From contig JAJQDE010000023.1 of NCBI GenBank assembly GCA_021202335.1, positions 1-64,000 on the forward strand: a stretch of DNA of 64,000 bases, in the 5' to 3' direction. A program made the position numbers and the translations under genes. Shown here piece after piece: positions 35,274-44,358 of this stretch; positions within the stretch are counted from its first letter, which is position 1; each line of letters opens with the position of its first letter. The notes beneath the pieces were generated by a model. The model was not told the DNA's origin. It was given only the letters and a program-made list of their open reading frames with translations, and ran no database searches. The stretch is from Lachnospiraceae bacterium (GTDB lineage Bacteria; Bacillota; Clostridia; Lachnospirales; Lachnospiraceae).

Positions 35274-36560
35274 TTACTCCGACACGGTATTTTTATACTT
35301 CACACGATAAATCCTGTATATCGATTCGTATATACGCTCCTCGGTAATCGTTCCGTCACTGATTGCCTGTATCACGCCCTCATACGCTTCGGTGTAATCC
35401 TCCGGTCTGTATAACACATCCGCTCCCGCCGCGATTGCCGCAACGGCAGCCTCCGCCGCAGTATAGCTCTGCGTAACGGCGGCATCGTCAAGCGCGTCCG
35501 TAATCACCACGCCGTCAAAGCCCAAGCTCTCTCTGAGCAGCCCGGTTATTACAGCCTCCGAAAGCGAATCCGGCGTATCATCACCAGTCACGCCCGTCGA
35601 TTTTACATTCGACACCGTTATGCAGTCAACGCCGCCCTTTATTGCCGCCTCATAAATCAAAAACTCACTGTTTTTAAGCTCCTCCGTGGTTTTTGCTTCC
35701 GTGCCCGTACCCGGAAATTTCTGAAGCGCGGCACTCACGCCCTGCTCCTGCATCGCCTGCACCGCAGCGTTCACAAGTGGCGCTGCCGCTGCAGCATCCG
35801 AGCCGAAGGTACGGCCCTGCAGACTCGCATCGCCATCGTCGGACACTATTTCGGAAACAGGCGCCAAATTAAGATTTACACCGTAGGAGGCAAGCGTTTC
35901 CCCTATTGAGGCATATGCCTCCGCCACACTGTCCGTGTCGGTAAGTTCCGACGCCTTTTTCGTATCGGGAAGCGAAAACGCCTCCCCGCCACATTCAGCC
36001 GACACCGCCAAAAACAACGGATATTTTGAAAATTCCGTCATTTTAGACAGCATTTGGGTAAACTGCTCTGCGGACTTAAAATTCTTTGACGAATATACAA
36101 TACCGCCTACCGGATTGTCAGTGATGGCAGCCTTGCTGGCATCGCCTGCCTGCACCACTGTCTGCACGCCCGTCAGAGCCTCCGGCGTCACGATGAACAT
36201 GCCTGCCGCCATTTCCTCTATGGTCATATCCTGCAAAAGCGTATCTACAAGCTCTCCCAGCGGATCGTCGGACAGCTCTGACACATATCCCTCATCCGCA
36301 CTTTCCGTGGAAGCATCGTCCTGCGCCCCGCTCTGTGCCTGCTGCGCTTCAAGCTCCGCAGCCGCGTCCGACTCAGCCTCGGACATGACCTCGCTTACTC
36401 TTTCGTTATAGCTGCTCAGATATCCGGCAATGCCCGTCACGCAAAAATACAGCGCCACAAGCACTGCCACCGCAAACACCGCAAGCGTAAGATACGCCAA
36501 AATCTGGTTCCTGACACGTCTGCGGCGGCGTTTCTCCCTCTTAATCTCTTCGTCTTTCAT
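35274..36560 (-). CDS. Membrane-anchored GH3-like (NagZ-type) protein, probably degenerate
   Basis: 428 residues: a very basic start (KREKRRRRRVRNQ), one TM, a Glu/Ala/Ser-rich linker to about 95, then a GH3 N-terminal domain (LLQDMTIEEMAAGMFIV onwards). The Asp of FDGVVITDAL fits the nucleophile position. The bacterial NagZ loop KHFPGHGxxxxDSH is replaced by LQKFPGTG without the His, and DQEGG is replaced by SAECGG. It may be inactive or bind another ligand. External, N-anchored. It lies downstream of glyA. Confidence 0.8.
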   Translation of the reverse strand: MKDEEIKREKRRRRRVRNQILAYLTLAVFAVAVLVALYFCVTGIAGYLSSYNERVSEVMSEAESDAAAELEAQQAQSGAQDDASTESADEGYVSELSDDPLGELVDTLLQDMTIEEMAAGMFIVTPEALTGVQTVVQAGDASKAAITDNPVGGIVYSSKNFKSAEQFTQMLSKMTEFSKYPLFLAVSAECGGEAFSLPDTKKASELTDTDSVAEAYASIGETLASYGVNLNLAPVSEIVSDDGDASLQGRTFGSDAAAAAPLVNAAVQAMQEQGVSAALQKFPGTGTEAKTTEELKNSEFLIYEAAIKGGVDCITVSNVKSTGVTGDDTPDSLSEAVITGLLRESLGFDGVVITDALDDAAVTQSYTAAEAAVAAIAAGADVLYRPEDYTEAYEGVIQAISDGTITEERIYESIYRIYRVKYKNTVSE

Positions 36561-36605
36561 AGCTCCCCTATATATCGTATCTGCCTGTCTGAGACAATGG
36601 CAGAC

Positions 36606-37844
36606 TTAAATCAGCGGATACTTATCCGTGAGCGACTGCACGATTGCGCGTGCGCCTGCCACACCGTTTTCCTGCTCCTTAATTACCATTGCTATGGCTT
36701 CCGCTATCCTGTCCATGTCGTCCTCCTTCATGCCGCGGCTCGTGACAGCGGGCGTGCCCAGCCTGATTCCGCTCGTGACAAAGGGCGACTTGGGGTCGTT
36801 TGGAATAGTGTTTTTGTTGCATGTAATGTGCGCCTCGTCCATGAGCTTTTCCACGGCCTTGCCCGTCAGGTCATATGTAGTGAGGTCCACAAGCATCAGA
36901 TGATTGTCCGTACCGCCCGAAACAATCCGTATGCCGCGGTCAATAAGTCCGCTGCACAGCGCCTGCGCGTTCTTTATAATCTGCTGCTGATATGCCTTGA
37001 AGTCATCGCCGAGCGCCTCCTTGAAGCACACTGCCTTCGCCGCTATCACATGCATGAGCGGACCGCCCTGAATACCGGGGAAAATCGCCTTATTGAAGTT
37101 GAATTTCTCCGCCGCTTCTTTATTTGCCAAAATAAGCCCGCCTCTAGGTCCTCTGAGCGTCTTATGGGTAGTAGTCGTAACGACGTCCGCATACGGAATG
37201 GGGCTCGGATGAAGCCCTGCCGCAACCAGTCCCGCGATATGCGCCATATCCACCATAAGCACCGCACCGACCTCATCGCAGACCTCTCTGAATTTCTTAA
37301 AATCAATGGTTCTTGCATATGCGCTTGCGCCCGCGATAATCATTTTAGGCTTGTTCTCTATGGCAAGCTGCCTCATTTTATCATAGTCAAGAAAGCCGTT
37401 GTCGTCAACGCCGTAAGGAACTACATGGAAATATTTTCCCGACATGTTGACAGGTGAGCCGTGTGTGAGGTGTCCGCCATGGTCAAGGTTCATACCCATA
37501 ATGGTATCGCCCGGCTCCAGCACCGCAAACTGAACTGCCATATTTGCCTGTGCGCCCGAATGGGGCTGCACGTTTGCATAATCGCAGCCGAAAAGCTCCT
37601 TTGCACGTTCTATCGCAAGATTTTCAACCACATCGACGCACTCACAGCCGCCGTAATATCTCTTTCCGGGATAGCCCTCCGCATATTTGTTCGTCAGGGG
37701 GCTTCCCATCGCAGCCATAACTGCCTTGCTTACCCAGTTTTCGGAAGCAATCAGCTCAATATGGCTGTTCTGCCTCTCCTGCTCCGCAACAATGGCGTCC
37801 GCTATCTGCGGGTCAACATTTTTTACTTCATCAAATGAATACAT
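36606..37844 (-). CDS. glyA: Serine hydroxymethyltransferase
   Basis: 412 residues from the ATG at 37844 (GGAGG eight bases upstream). It has the [13 protein letters not shown] start, [15 protein letters not shown], and the PLP lysine in [16 protein letters not shown]. It converts serine and tetrahydrofolate to glycine and 5,10-methylene-THF. It has its own promoter. Confidence 0.97.
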   Translation of the reverse strand: MYSFDEVKNVDPQIADAIVAEQERQNSHIELIASENWVSKAVMAAMGSPLTNKYAEGYPGKRYYGGCECVDVVENLAIERAKELFGCDYANVQPHSGAQANMAVQFAVLEPGDTIMGMNLDHGGHLTHGSPVNMSGKYFHVVPYGVDDNGFLDYDKMRQLAIENKPKMIIAGASAYARTIDFKKFREVCDEVGAVLMVDMAHIAGLVAAGLHPSPIPYADVVTTTTHKTLRGPRGGLILANKEAAEKFNFNKAIFPGIQGGPLMHVIAAKAVCFKEALGDDFKAYQQQIIKNAQALCSGLIDRGIRIVSGGTDNHLMLVDLTTYDLTGKAVEKLMDEAHITCNKNTIPNDPKSPFVTSGIRLGTPAVTSRGMKEDDMDRIAEAIAMVIKEQENGVAGARAIVQSLTDKYPLI

Positions 37845-37914
37845 GAATGATTCCTCCATAATTATTTCAGTTTTTCGTGAAATTGTTACAAATTTTTAAC
37901 ATAAAGTCGGTTTT

Positions 37915-37943
37915 ATTATACCTTTTTTCTTCCTGCTTTACAA
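37915..37943 (-). promoter_or_regulatory. Sigma-A promoter of glyA
   Basis: TTGTAA, 17-bp spacer, TATAAT on the minus strand, about 70 bp upstream of the ATG. Confidence 0.7.
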
Positions 37944-37950
37944 GGCTAAA

Positions 37951-38976
37951 TTAATTAAAGTGGAAAATCCGCCTGCATATTTTGTAGCCGTCCACCGTAA
38001 TCCTTCTGCCGACCTTCCCCGGCAGATTCATTGCGCTTCCCAAAATGCCAAAGCGCAGATGCTTCCAGACCCATATGTCCTTCTCCTTAATATACTGCCA
38101 AAGCTCCTTCTTTTTTTCAAGGTTCTCCGGAAGCCCCGAGCGAATCAGCAGTACGGAGGAAACAGTTGTTATTATATCAAGATAATTCAGCATATAGCGC
38201 CTCACCTTCCCGTTTGCGATAATGCGCTGCTTCTCCGCCACATAATAGTCAAGCATAAGCTTATTTACCTTAATCTGCTGGTCAATCCGCCCTATCATTA
38301 CCTGCTCGTTTACCGACTGATCCTGCCTCCCAATAAAATAACGGTAGAAATTTACATCAAGATAATACATTGTCTTTACGTGCGGCAGCGGGTTAAAAAC
38401 AAAGATATTGTCCACGTAAAAGGTGTGCTCCGGCAGCCTCAGACCGCACTCCTGCAAAAGCTTTGTCCTGTATATCACCGAATGCATGAGGATATACTGC
38501 CCGACCCTGAAGTGTCTTATATCCTTCCATGTAAAAATCCTGTTCTGAGGAAGCGCGTGATGATAATTCATCACCTTTTTGCGTTTCTCTCCATCCTTCT
38601 CATAGACAAAATTGCTGATAAACATATCAACCGTTTTTCCATCCTTTATCAACTCCCTTAACGTATCCAAAATCCGGTCATAAGCGCTTTGGCTCACCCA
38701 GTCGTCACTGTCAACCACCTTAAAGAACAATCCGTCTGCATTGTCTATGCCTGTGTTTACGGCTGAGCCATGCCCGCCGTTTTCCTTGTTCACGACCTTT
38801 ACGATACCCGGGAAAAGCTCCCTGTATTCCTCCGCAATATCCGCCGTGTTATCCTTTGAGCCGTCGTTTACAATAATGATTTCCACGTCCTCGCCGCCCG
38901 GCAGAAGGGAATCAATGCACTTCCTCATATAGGCGGATGAATTATAGCACGGTACTGCAATTGACAATAATTTCAT
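37951..38976 (-). CDS. Family 2 glycosyltransferase
   Basis: 341 residues. GT-A fold start LSIAVPCYNSSAYMRKCIDSL, NDGSKDNTADIAEEY, NGGHGSAVNTGI and the DxD-like VDSDDWV (Mn/nucleotide-sugar site). The C-terminal 150 residues are helical, with no long TM. It transfers a sugar from a nucleotide donor to an unknown acceptor. A stand-alone cytosolic enzyme here, with no polysaccharide cluster nearby. Confidence 0.88.
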   Translation of the reverse strand: MKLLSIAVPCYNSSAYMRKCIDSLLPGGEDVEIIIVNDGSKDNTADIAEEYRELFPGIVKVVNKENGGHGSAVNTGIDNADGLFFKVVDSDDWVSQSAYDRILDTLRELIKDGKTVDMFISNFVYEKDGEKRKKVMNYHHALPQNRIFTWKDIRHFRVGQYILMHSVIYRTKLLQECGLRLPEHTFYVDNIFVFNPLPHVKTMYYLDVNFYRYFIGRQDQSVNEQVMIGRIDQQIKVNKLMLDYYVAEKQRIIANGKVRRYMLNYLDIITTVSSVLLIRSGLPENLEKKKELWQYIKEKDIWVWKHLRFGILGSAMNLPGKVGRRITVDGYKICRRIFHFN

Positions 38977-39009
38977 ATTGGCTTTATCTCTCCATTCCTG
39001 TGTATGCTG

Positions 39010-39519
39010 TCAGCTCAATCTGTTGCACTCGAAGCGTTCCATCATAAGCAGGCAATTCCTTATCTCCGCATATCGGGCTTCAATATCGCCCTCCTTAACC
39101 TCCGTATCAAGGCTGACTGCCATTGTGTCTATCATAGCATCTGTTATTCTTCCGTGAAGCGTTCCCAATATCTGAAGCTTCTTCTCATAGCTGTCCGCGT
39201 CGAGAAACTCCACAAGCCCGGGATCAAGCTCAAGCCCTAAATCAGGCTCAAACTCGTCCTGCGTTTGATTTTCTTCCTTTTCCCCCTTCAGGTCAAGCTT
39301 CTCGAAACGGTAAATCTGCTTTTCGTTCGGATACTTTACGGTGTCGATTTTGCTCATAAACATATCAAGCGGTCTGACATACACCTCATATGGCGCGTAA
39401 AGCTGCTGATACACCACCATTCTGATATCTGTTTCCGAATGACGCGCAATGGTGATAATCTGATACACATTGCCCTTAAAATGTCTGTAAATTTCCTGTG
39501 GTTTCGGACTCGGTCTCAT
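39010..39519 (-). CDS. DUF1653 domain protein
   Basis: 169 residues from the ATG at 39519 (GAGGGAAGAA upstream). The first 60 residues are DUF1653 (PQEIYRHFKGNVYQIITIARH through YVRPLDMFMSKID). The acidic middle and helical end are unclassified. The domain's function is unknown. The leader holds a dispersed hairpin/SD element. Confidence 0.8.
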   Translation of the reverse strand: MRPSPKPQEIYRHFKGNVYQIITIARHSETDIRMVVYQQLYAPYEVYVRPLDMFMSKIDTVKYPNEKQIYRFEKLDLKGEKEENQTQDEFEPDLGLELDPGLVEFLDADSYEKKLQILGTLHGRITDAMIDTMAVSLDTEVKEGDIEARYAEIRNCLLMMERFECNRLS

Positions 39520-39524
39520 TTCTT

Positions 39525-39569
39525 CCCTCATTTCCGCGAACCTTAGTTCGCCAATAGTTTTTTGCGCAT
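39525..39569 (-). repeat. Dispersed leader element, copy B
   Basis: On the minus strand TGCGCAAAAAAC, the hairpin GCGAAC-TAAG-GTTCGC, then GGAAATGAGG. Closest to copy A: the stem bases change in both arms while pairing is kept. Confidence 0.6.
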
Positions 39570-39573
39570 CCGT

Positions 39574-40632
39574 TTAAAACAGCTTGCTCTTTAAGCTCTC
39601 CGGATCCTGCGCATACTGCACTGCCATTTCCCGGTCGATTTTATATTCGTTGTAGAGCTGCACAAGCGCATCGTCCATTGTTATCATGCCCATTTTTCTG
39701 TTTGTTTGCATGACACTTGTTATTTGATGCGTTTTCCCCTCGCGAATCAGGTTCCTGACCGCCGAATTGGAATGAAGCACCTCAAATGCCGCCACGCGCC
39801 CTTTTCCGCCGACCATCGGTATGAGCTGCTGTGACACGACCGCCTCAAGCACATTTGCAAGCTGCACGCGGATTTGCTGCTGCTGATGCGGCGGAAATAC
39901 GTCAATCACGCGGTCCACCGTGCTCGCCGCTCCTATCGTATGCAGCGTAGACAGCACTAAATGCCCCGTTTCCGCCGCCGTAATCGCAACGCTTATGGTC
40001 TCAAAATCTCTCATCTCACCCACCAAAATAACATCCGGATCCTCTCGCAGCGCTGCCCGGAGCGCATTAGCGTAAGACATTGTGTCAAGCCCTATTTCAC
40101 GCTGGTTTACAATCGACAGCTTATGCTGATGAAGGTACTCTATCGGATCCTCCAGCGTGATAACATGCGCTTCCCTGTTATTGTTGATTTTGTCGATAAT
40201 TGCCGCAAGCGTCGTGGACTTTCCGCTTCCGGTAGGACCCGTGACGAGAATAAGCCCTCTTTTTTTCTTGTAAAGCTCTATGACGGACGCCGGAACCCCC
40301 AGCGTTTCCGGCGCGGGCACTGTCGTGTCCACCAGTCGAAACGCCATCGCCGCAGAACCTCTCTGCTTATATACGTTTACTCTGTAACGCCCCTCGCCTG
40401 CAATGGCAAACGACATGTCCACCTCGCCCTTCTCGTCAAAACGCGCCTTCTGTATCTCATTCATAATCGACTCCGCCATCGCCATGGTGTCCGCAGGCAT
40501 GAGCCGCTCTCCCTCCATCATGGTCAGCTTTCCGTTTACCCGCATCTTTGGAGGTATTCCCACCGTGATGTGTACGTCGGACGCTCCCGCCCTCTTTGCC
40601 GCTGCCAGTATTTCTTCTATTGCCTGTGGCAT
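39574..40632 (-). CDS. pilT: Type IV pilus retraction ATPase PilT
   Basis: 352 residues. N-terminal PAS-like domain with GASDVHITVGIPPKMRVNG, Walker A TGPTGSGKST at 131-140, Walker B DPDVILVGEMRD, and AIRTL-like His box region ETGHLVLSTLHT. It hydrolyses ATP to pull back pili for twitching. No pilin or assembly gene is within the window. Confidence 0.95.
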   Translation of the reverse strand: MPQAIEEILAAAKRAGASDVHITVGIPPKMRVNGKLTMMEGERLMPADTMAMAESIMNEIQKARFDEKGEVDMSFAIAGEGRYRVNVYKQRGSAAMAFRLVDTTVPAPETLGVPASVIELYKKKRGLILVTGPTGSGKSTTLAAIIDKINNNREAHVITLEDPIEYLHQHKLSIVNQREIGLDTMSYANALRAALREDPDVILVGEMRDFETISVAITAAETGHLVLSTLHTIGAASTVDRVIDVFPPHQQQQIRVQLANVLEAVVSQQLIPMVGGKGRVAAFEVLHSNSAVRNLIREGKTHQITSVMQTNRKMGMITMDDALVQLYNEYKIDREMAVQYAQDPESLKSKLF

Positions 40633-40637
40633 ATCTC

Positions 40638-40666
40638 ACCTCTTCTCTGCGCTGCCTTTAGCGCAT
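40638..40666 (-). repeat. Dispersed leader element, copy D
   Basis: The pilT leader has TGCGCT-AAAGGC-AGCGCA followed by GAGAAGAGG, a shorter relative of the elements before the genes starting at 7778, 39519 and 55531. Confidence 0.5.
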
Positions 40667-40785
40667 CTCAAATGCATAAGTATATTGCATTTATTTATAA
40701 AAGTTTTAAATATTTAGTAATATTTTAACACTCCATTAAAAGATTATCAATTCATATTCCGGGTATTTAAAAAAAGGTTTAAAAA

Positions 40786-40821
40786 AAGAAACAGGCTCCC
40801 CCCACAGAAAGCCTGTTTCTT
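40786..40821 (-). terminator. Terminator after htpG
   Basis: 12-bp stem AAGAAACAGGCT/AGCCTGTTTCTT followed by TTTTTTT-rich sequence on the minus strand, directly past the htpG stop. Confidence 0.85.
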
Positions 40822-40828
40822 ATCCTCA

Positions 40829-42934
40829 TTATTTTGTCAGCAGCAGCATCAGCTTATTGCTCCTGTTGATAAATTTTGTCATTGCCTCGGGCTGTAAGGG
40901 CGCCTGCTGTATCAACGCCAAATCGTAAAGCTGCTCGCATATCATATCCACATTCTCACCGTCCTGATGGTCAAGCACATACTCCACCAGCTTGTTGTTG
41001 GCATTCAGTATAAGCGTTTCGCCCTCCCTGTTCATTCCTAAATCCATGCCGGACATTGAATACATCTTCATCATATCCTGCATTCTGCGCGTTTCCTCGG
41101 AAACGGTTATCATGGAGGCGATATCCTTATTCTTAAGCTTTTCAACCTTGACCGTAATGCTGTCCTTCTTTACCGCCTTTTTAAACAGCTTTGAAATCTC
41201 CTCGCTCTTCTTGGCAAGCTCCTCCTCTACCTTCTTGGAATTCTTTGTCTTAAAGGTATCGGTAAGGTCTGCGTCAATGCGTGAAAACCTTATGCCCTCA
41301 TTTTTAGACTCAAGCTGTGAAACAAACGGCTGGTCGATTTTGTCAGGCAACACCACCGCATCCATCTTAGCCTTCTTAAACATATTCACGTACTGGCTCT
41401 GCTGAACGGGGTCTGTCACATAATATATAATCTTCTCTTTGGTTTCTTCGTCCTCGGTCGGAATATCTACCGTTTCGCCGTCCTCATCCACGACCTCCGC
41501 CTCAACCTTCTCTCCGGTTTCAGTGTCCGTTGCGTCTGCCTTTACATTCTCCGGGGCATCCGGGTCAATCTTTTTGACCTCTAAGCACTCAGGCAGCGTC
41601 AGATAATTTCCATCCAGATTCTTAAACAGAATATAATCCGTCATCTTCTCGCAGAACTTATCATCCTTTAAGCAGCCGTACTTGATAAACGGGCTTATAT
41701 CGTCCCAGTATTTTTCGTAGCTTTCCTTGTCCGTCTTGCACATACCCGAAAGCTTGTCGGCAACCTTCTTTGTGATATACTCGCTGATTTTCGTCACAAA
41801 GCCGTCGTTCTGCAGGGCGCTCCTTGAAACGTTGAGCGGCAGATCCGGGCAATCGATAACACCCTTCAGCAAAAGCAGGAACTCCGGAATGACCTCTTTA
41901 ATATTATCCGCGATAAACACCTGATTGTTGTAAAGCTTTATCGTACCCTCAATTGACTCATATTCCATATTAATCTTAGGGAAGTACAAAATTCCCTTCA
42001 TGTTAAACGGATAATCCATATTCAAATGGATCCAGAAAAGAGGCTCCTTGTAATCCATAAATACCTTTCGGTAAAATTCAAGATACTCCTCCTTCGTACA
42101 CTCGTTGGGATGCTTTGTCCAAAGCGGATGCGTATCGTTTAAAGCCACAGGACGCTTCTTTATCTTGAGCTTTTCCACCGTTTCCTTTACCGGCTCCTTG
42201 CCTTCCTCAGCGGGAAGCTCCTTCTCCTCCGTGAGCGTTTCGATGACCACATCGTCCTCACGCTTGTCGGCAGGATCGATGGTTTCAAACTCCTCCGGCG
42301 CATTTGCCTTTTCAAGATATATTTCATACGGCATAAACGCGCAGTATTTTTTGATTACCTCTCTTGCCTTATACTCATTGCAGAACTCAAGGCAATCCTC
42401 ATTCAGGAAAAGCGTAATCTCGGTGCCGACTGTCGTCTTGCCGCCGTCTGTCATTGAGAACTCCGTGCCGCCGTCGCACTCCCAGTGCACCGCCTGCGCT
42501 CCGTCCTTATATGAAAGGGTATCTATATGCACCTCATCCGCCACCATAAAAGCAGAATAGAAGCCAAGTCCGAAATGCCCGATAATCTGGTCATCGTTTG
42601 TTTTATCCTTGTATTTTTCAATAAAGTCCGTTGCTCCCGAGAAAGCAATCTGATTGATATACTCCTCAACCTCGTCCGCCGTCATTCCAAGACCCGTATC
42701 AATAATCTTAATCGTCTTGTCCTCAGGGCTTACAACAACATGAATATCCTTCTTTACATCTGCGGGATATTCATATTCCCCCATCATTTCAAGCTTGTTA
42801 AGCTTCGTAATCGCATCGCAGCCGTTTGAAATCAGTTCCCTGTAAAAAATATCGTGGTCTGAATAGAGCCACTTTTTAATAATGGGAAAAATATTTTCGC
42901 TGTTGATGGACAGAGTGCCTTGCTTTTCTGCCAT
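40829..42934 (-). CDS. htpG: Molecular chaperone HtpG (Hsp90)
   Basis: 701 residues. GHKL ATPase domain with FYRELISNGCDAITKL, IDTGLGMTADEV and GHFGLGFYSAFMVAD, then the middle and C-terminal domains. An acidic insertion with charged linker near 215-260 and another near 480-520 (TDTETGEKVEAEVVDEDGE) are longer than in E. coli. SD AAAGGAA. A CIRCE element and a strong promoter lie upstream, so HrcA heat-shock control is likely. Confidence 0.95.
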   Translation of the reverse strand: MAEKQGTLSINSENIFPIIKKWLYSDHDIFYRELISNGCDAITKLNKLEMMGEYEYPADVKKDIHVVVSPEDKTIKIIDTGLGMTADEVEEYINQIAFSGATDFIEKYKDKTNDDQIIGHFGLGFYSAFMVADEVHIDTLSYKDGAQAVHWECDGGTEFSMTDGGKTTVGTEITLFLNEDCLEFCNEYKAREVIKKYCAFMPYEIYLEKANAPEEFETIDPADKREDDVVIETLTEEKELPAEEGKEPVKETVEKLKIKKRPVALNDTHPLWTKHPNECTKEEYLEFYRKVFMDYKEPLFWIHLNMDYPFNMKGILYFPKINMEYESIEGTIKLYNNQVFIADNIKEVIPEFLLLLKGVIDCPDLPLNVSRSALQNDGFVTKISEYITKKVADKLSGMCKTDKESYEKYWDDISPFIKYGCLKDDKFCEKMTDYILFKNLDGNYLTLPECLEVKKIDPDAPENVKADATDTETGEKVEAEVVDEDGETVDIPTEDEETKEKIIYYVTDPVQQSQYVNMFKKAKMDAVVLPDKIDQPFVSQLESKNEGIRFSRIDADLTDTFKTKNSKKVEEELAKKSEEISKLFKKAVKKDSITVKVEKLKNKDIASMITVSEETRRMQDMMKMYSMSGMDLGMNREGETLILNANNKLVEYVLDHQDGENVDMICEQLYDLALIQQAPLQPEAMTKFINRSNKLMLLLTK

Positions 42935-42996
42935 AAAAAATCACGTTCCTTTCCTATTTTTTAATTTCCGTTGTTCTTTTTTTACATCTGATAGAT

Positions 42997-43025
42997 AGTT
43001 TAATACCCTCAAAAATAAATGTCAA
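42997..43025 (-). promoter_or_regulatory. Sigma-A promoter of htpG
   Basis: TTGACA, 17-bp spacer, TAAACT on the minus strand. Confidence 0.8.
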
Positions 43026-43032
43026 GAAGAAA

Positions 43033-43059
43033 TTAGCACTCAATCGTTTTGAGTGCTGA
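43033..43059. promoter_or_regulatory. CIRCE element (HrcA operator)
   Basis: TTAGCACTC-N9-GAGTGCTGA, one mismatch from the TTAGCACTC-N9-GAGTGCTAA consensus. It ends eight bases from the htpG -35 box, upstream of the promoter rather than over the start site as in most groE/dnaK operons. Confidence 0.9.
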
Positions 43060-43074
43060 TAATTAATATTTTGT

Positions 43075-44157
43075 TTATAAATCATTATTAAAATATTTAT
43101 CATACACCTCAAAAAAGCTGTCCGTCGTCACCTCGTCGTCATCGATGAAGCCGACCTGCTCCCACAGCTTTTGATTCAGGTTTTTGGCAAGCCCCGTGAC
43201 AAAGCTCGAGTATTCTTCGTTAAAAACCTCCCTGCGGCGCTGCTCCACAATCGCCGTCTTATTGCGGTCCGTTTCGTCGCGGTCAAAGGTGCTTATACAC
43301 TTTATGATATGGTAGCCATACGTCGTTTCCACGATTCCGCTGATTTCATCCGTGCCAAGATTAAACGCCGCCTCCTCAAAATCCGGGTCCATTGTCCCCT
43401 TGATAAAGGAATAGGTGGAATTGTCATCCTCACTGTATTCCGCTATCAGGCTTGTGAAATCGTCGCCCGCCTGCGCCCGCTTCAAAGCCTCAACCGCCTT
43501 ATTATATGCCTCAGCCTTGGTTTCCTGCGTATATTCCACACGCTCGCCGTTCTCATCAAGTGAATATGTTTTTATCAAAATATGCTGCACCGTGATCGTC
43601 CTCGCCTCATCATCGCTTATTTCCGGGTTTATGTCTGCAATCAGATAATCATAAACCTTCTCGGAAAGCGCATACTCCTCATACATTTGCCGGATTAATT
43701 CCTCGTCCGCAGACATCAAAGCCTTCTCCTGCCCGTTCAGCGACGAATAATACTCCTGCGCCGCCTGTGCCGCCAGCTCCTGCTCCGGCTCGTCAAGCTC
43801 AATTTCATGCTCCGCCGCAAGAAGGTTCAGCGCCTTTACCCTCGCTGCTTTTGCAAGCACTGTTTCCTTTATGCTTTCCTCAAGCGTTTCCCCGTCATAC
43901 GAGGCATCCCAAATTTCCTCTCCAAAGGTATGCTCATATTGGTTTTTTGTGTTTGTCAGATATACCATGATTTCCGGAAGCATACAGGAGCTTTTCTCTA
44001 TTCGAAAGACCTCATCCTTTGCAAAACCCGTGGTGAGCACAATCCTTGTCGTTTTATCCGACAACTGCGCCCCTTCCCCACAGCCCGCCGCAAAGAGCAC
44101 CGACAGGATAAAAAGAGCCTCGCATATACAATAACATCTGTTCCTCATGATTTCCAA
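43075..44157 (-). CDS. Exported PpiC/SurA-type peptidyl-prolyl isomerase, probable lipoprotein
   Basis: About 360 residues from a TTG at 44157 (GGAGG six bases upstream). The N-terminus has a hydrophobic segment ending LFAAGC, a near-match lipobox, then a SurA-like helical chaperone region and a parvulin domain (VQHILIKTYS, SLIAEYSEDDNS, TYGYHIIKC). It helps fold exported proteins outside the membrane. It lies directly upstream of htpG on the same strand; a CIRCE half site (GAGTGCTAA, 44208-44216) lies in front of it. Confidence 0.85.
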   Translation of the reverse strand: MEIMRNRCYCICEALFILSVLFAAGCGEGAQLSDKTTRIVLTTGFAKDEVFRIEKSSCMLPEIMVYLTNTKNQYEHTFGEEIWDASYDGETLEESIKETVLAKAARVKALNLLAAEHEIELDEPEQELAAQAAQEYYSSLNGQEKALMSADEELIRQMYEEYALSEKVYDYLIADINPEISDDEARTITVQHILIKTYSLDENGERVEYTQETKAEAYNKAVEALKRAQAGDDFTSLIAEYSEDDNSTYSFIKGTMDPDFEEAAFNLGTDEISGIVETTYGYHIIKCISTFDRDETDRNKTAIVEQRRREVFNEEYSSFVTGLAKNLNQKLWEQVGFIDDDEVTTDSFFEVYDKYFNNDL

Positions 44158-44265
44158 TATCCGCCTCCTCCGGTCTTTGTTAAAAAGTATCAAAACAAAA
44201 ATTATTTGAGTGCTAAAATTCGTAAACGTAAATTATATATTATAGTAGCATTAAATCGTTATTTT

Positions 44266-44274
44266 TGCTATAAT
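44266..44274 (+). promoter_or_regulatory. Extended -10 promoter of the MBOAT gene
   Basis: TGCTATAAT with no clear -35 box. The leader then contains a GCAACAGG/CCTGTTGC hairpin (44300-44328) before the ATG at 44359. Confidence 0.5.
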
Positions 44275-44358
44275 ATTTTCGCAGCGGCGCAAAATTCCGG
44301 CAACAGGCTTATATGCTTTTCCTGTTGCGCAGATCCGTCTGCTTTGGGGGAGAGCTTA

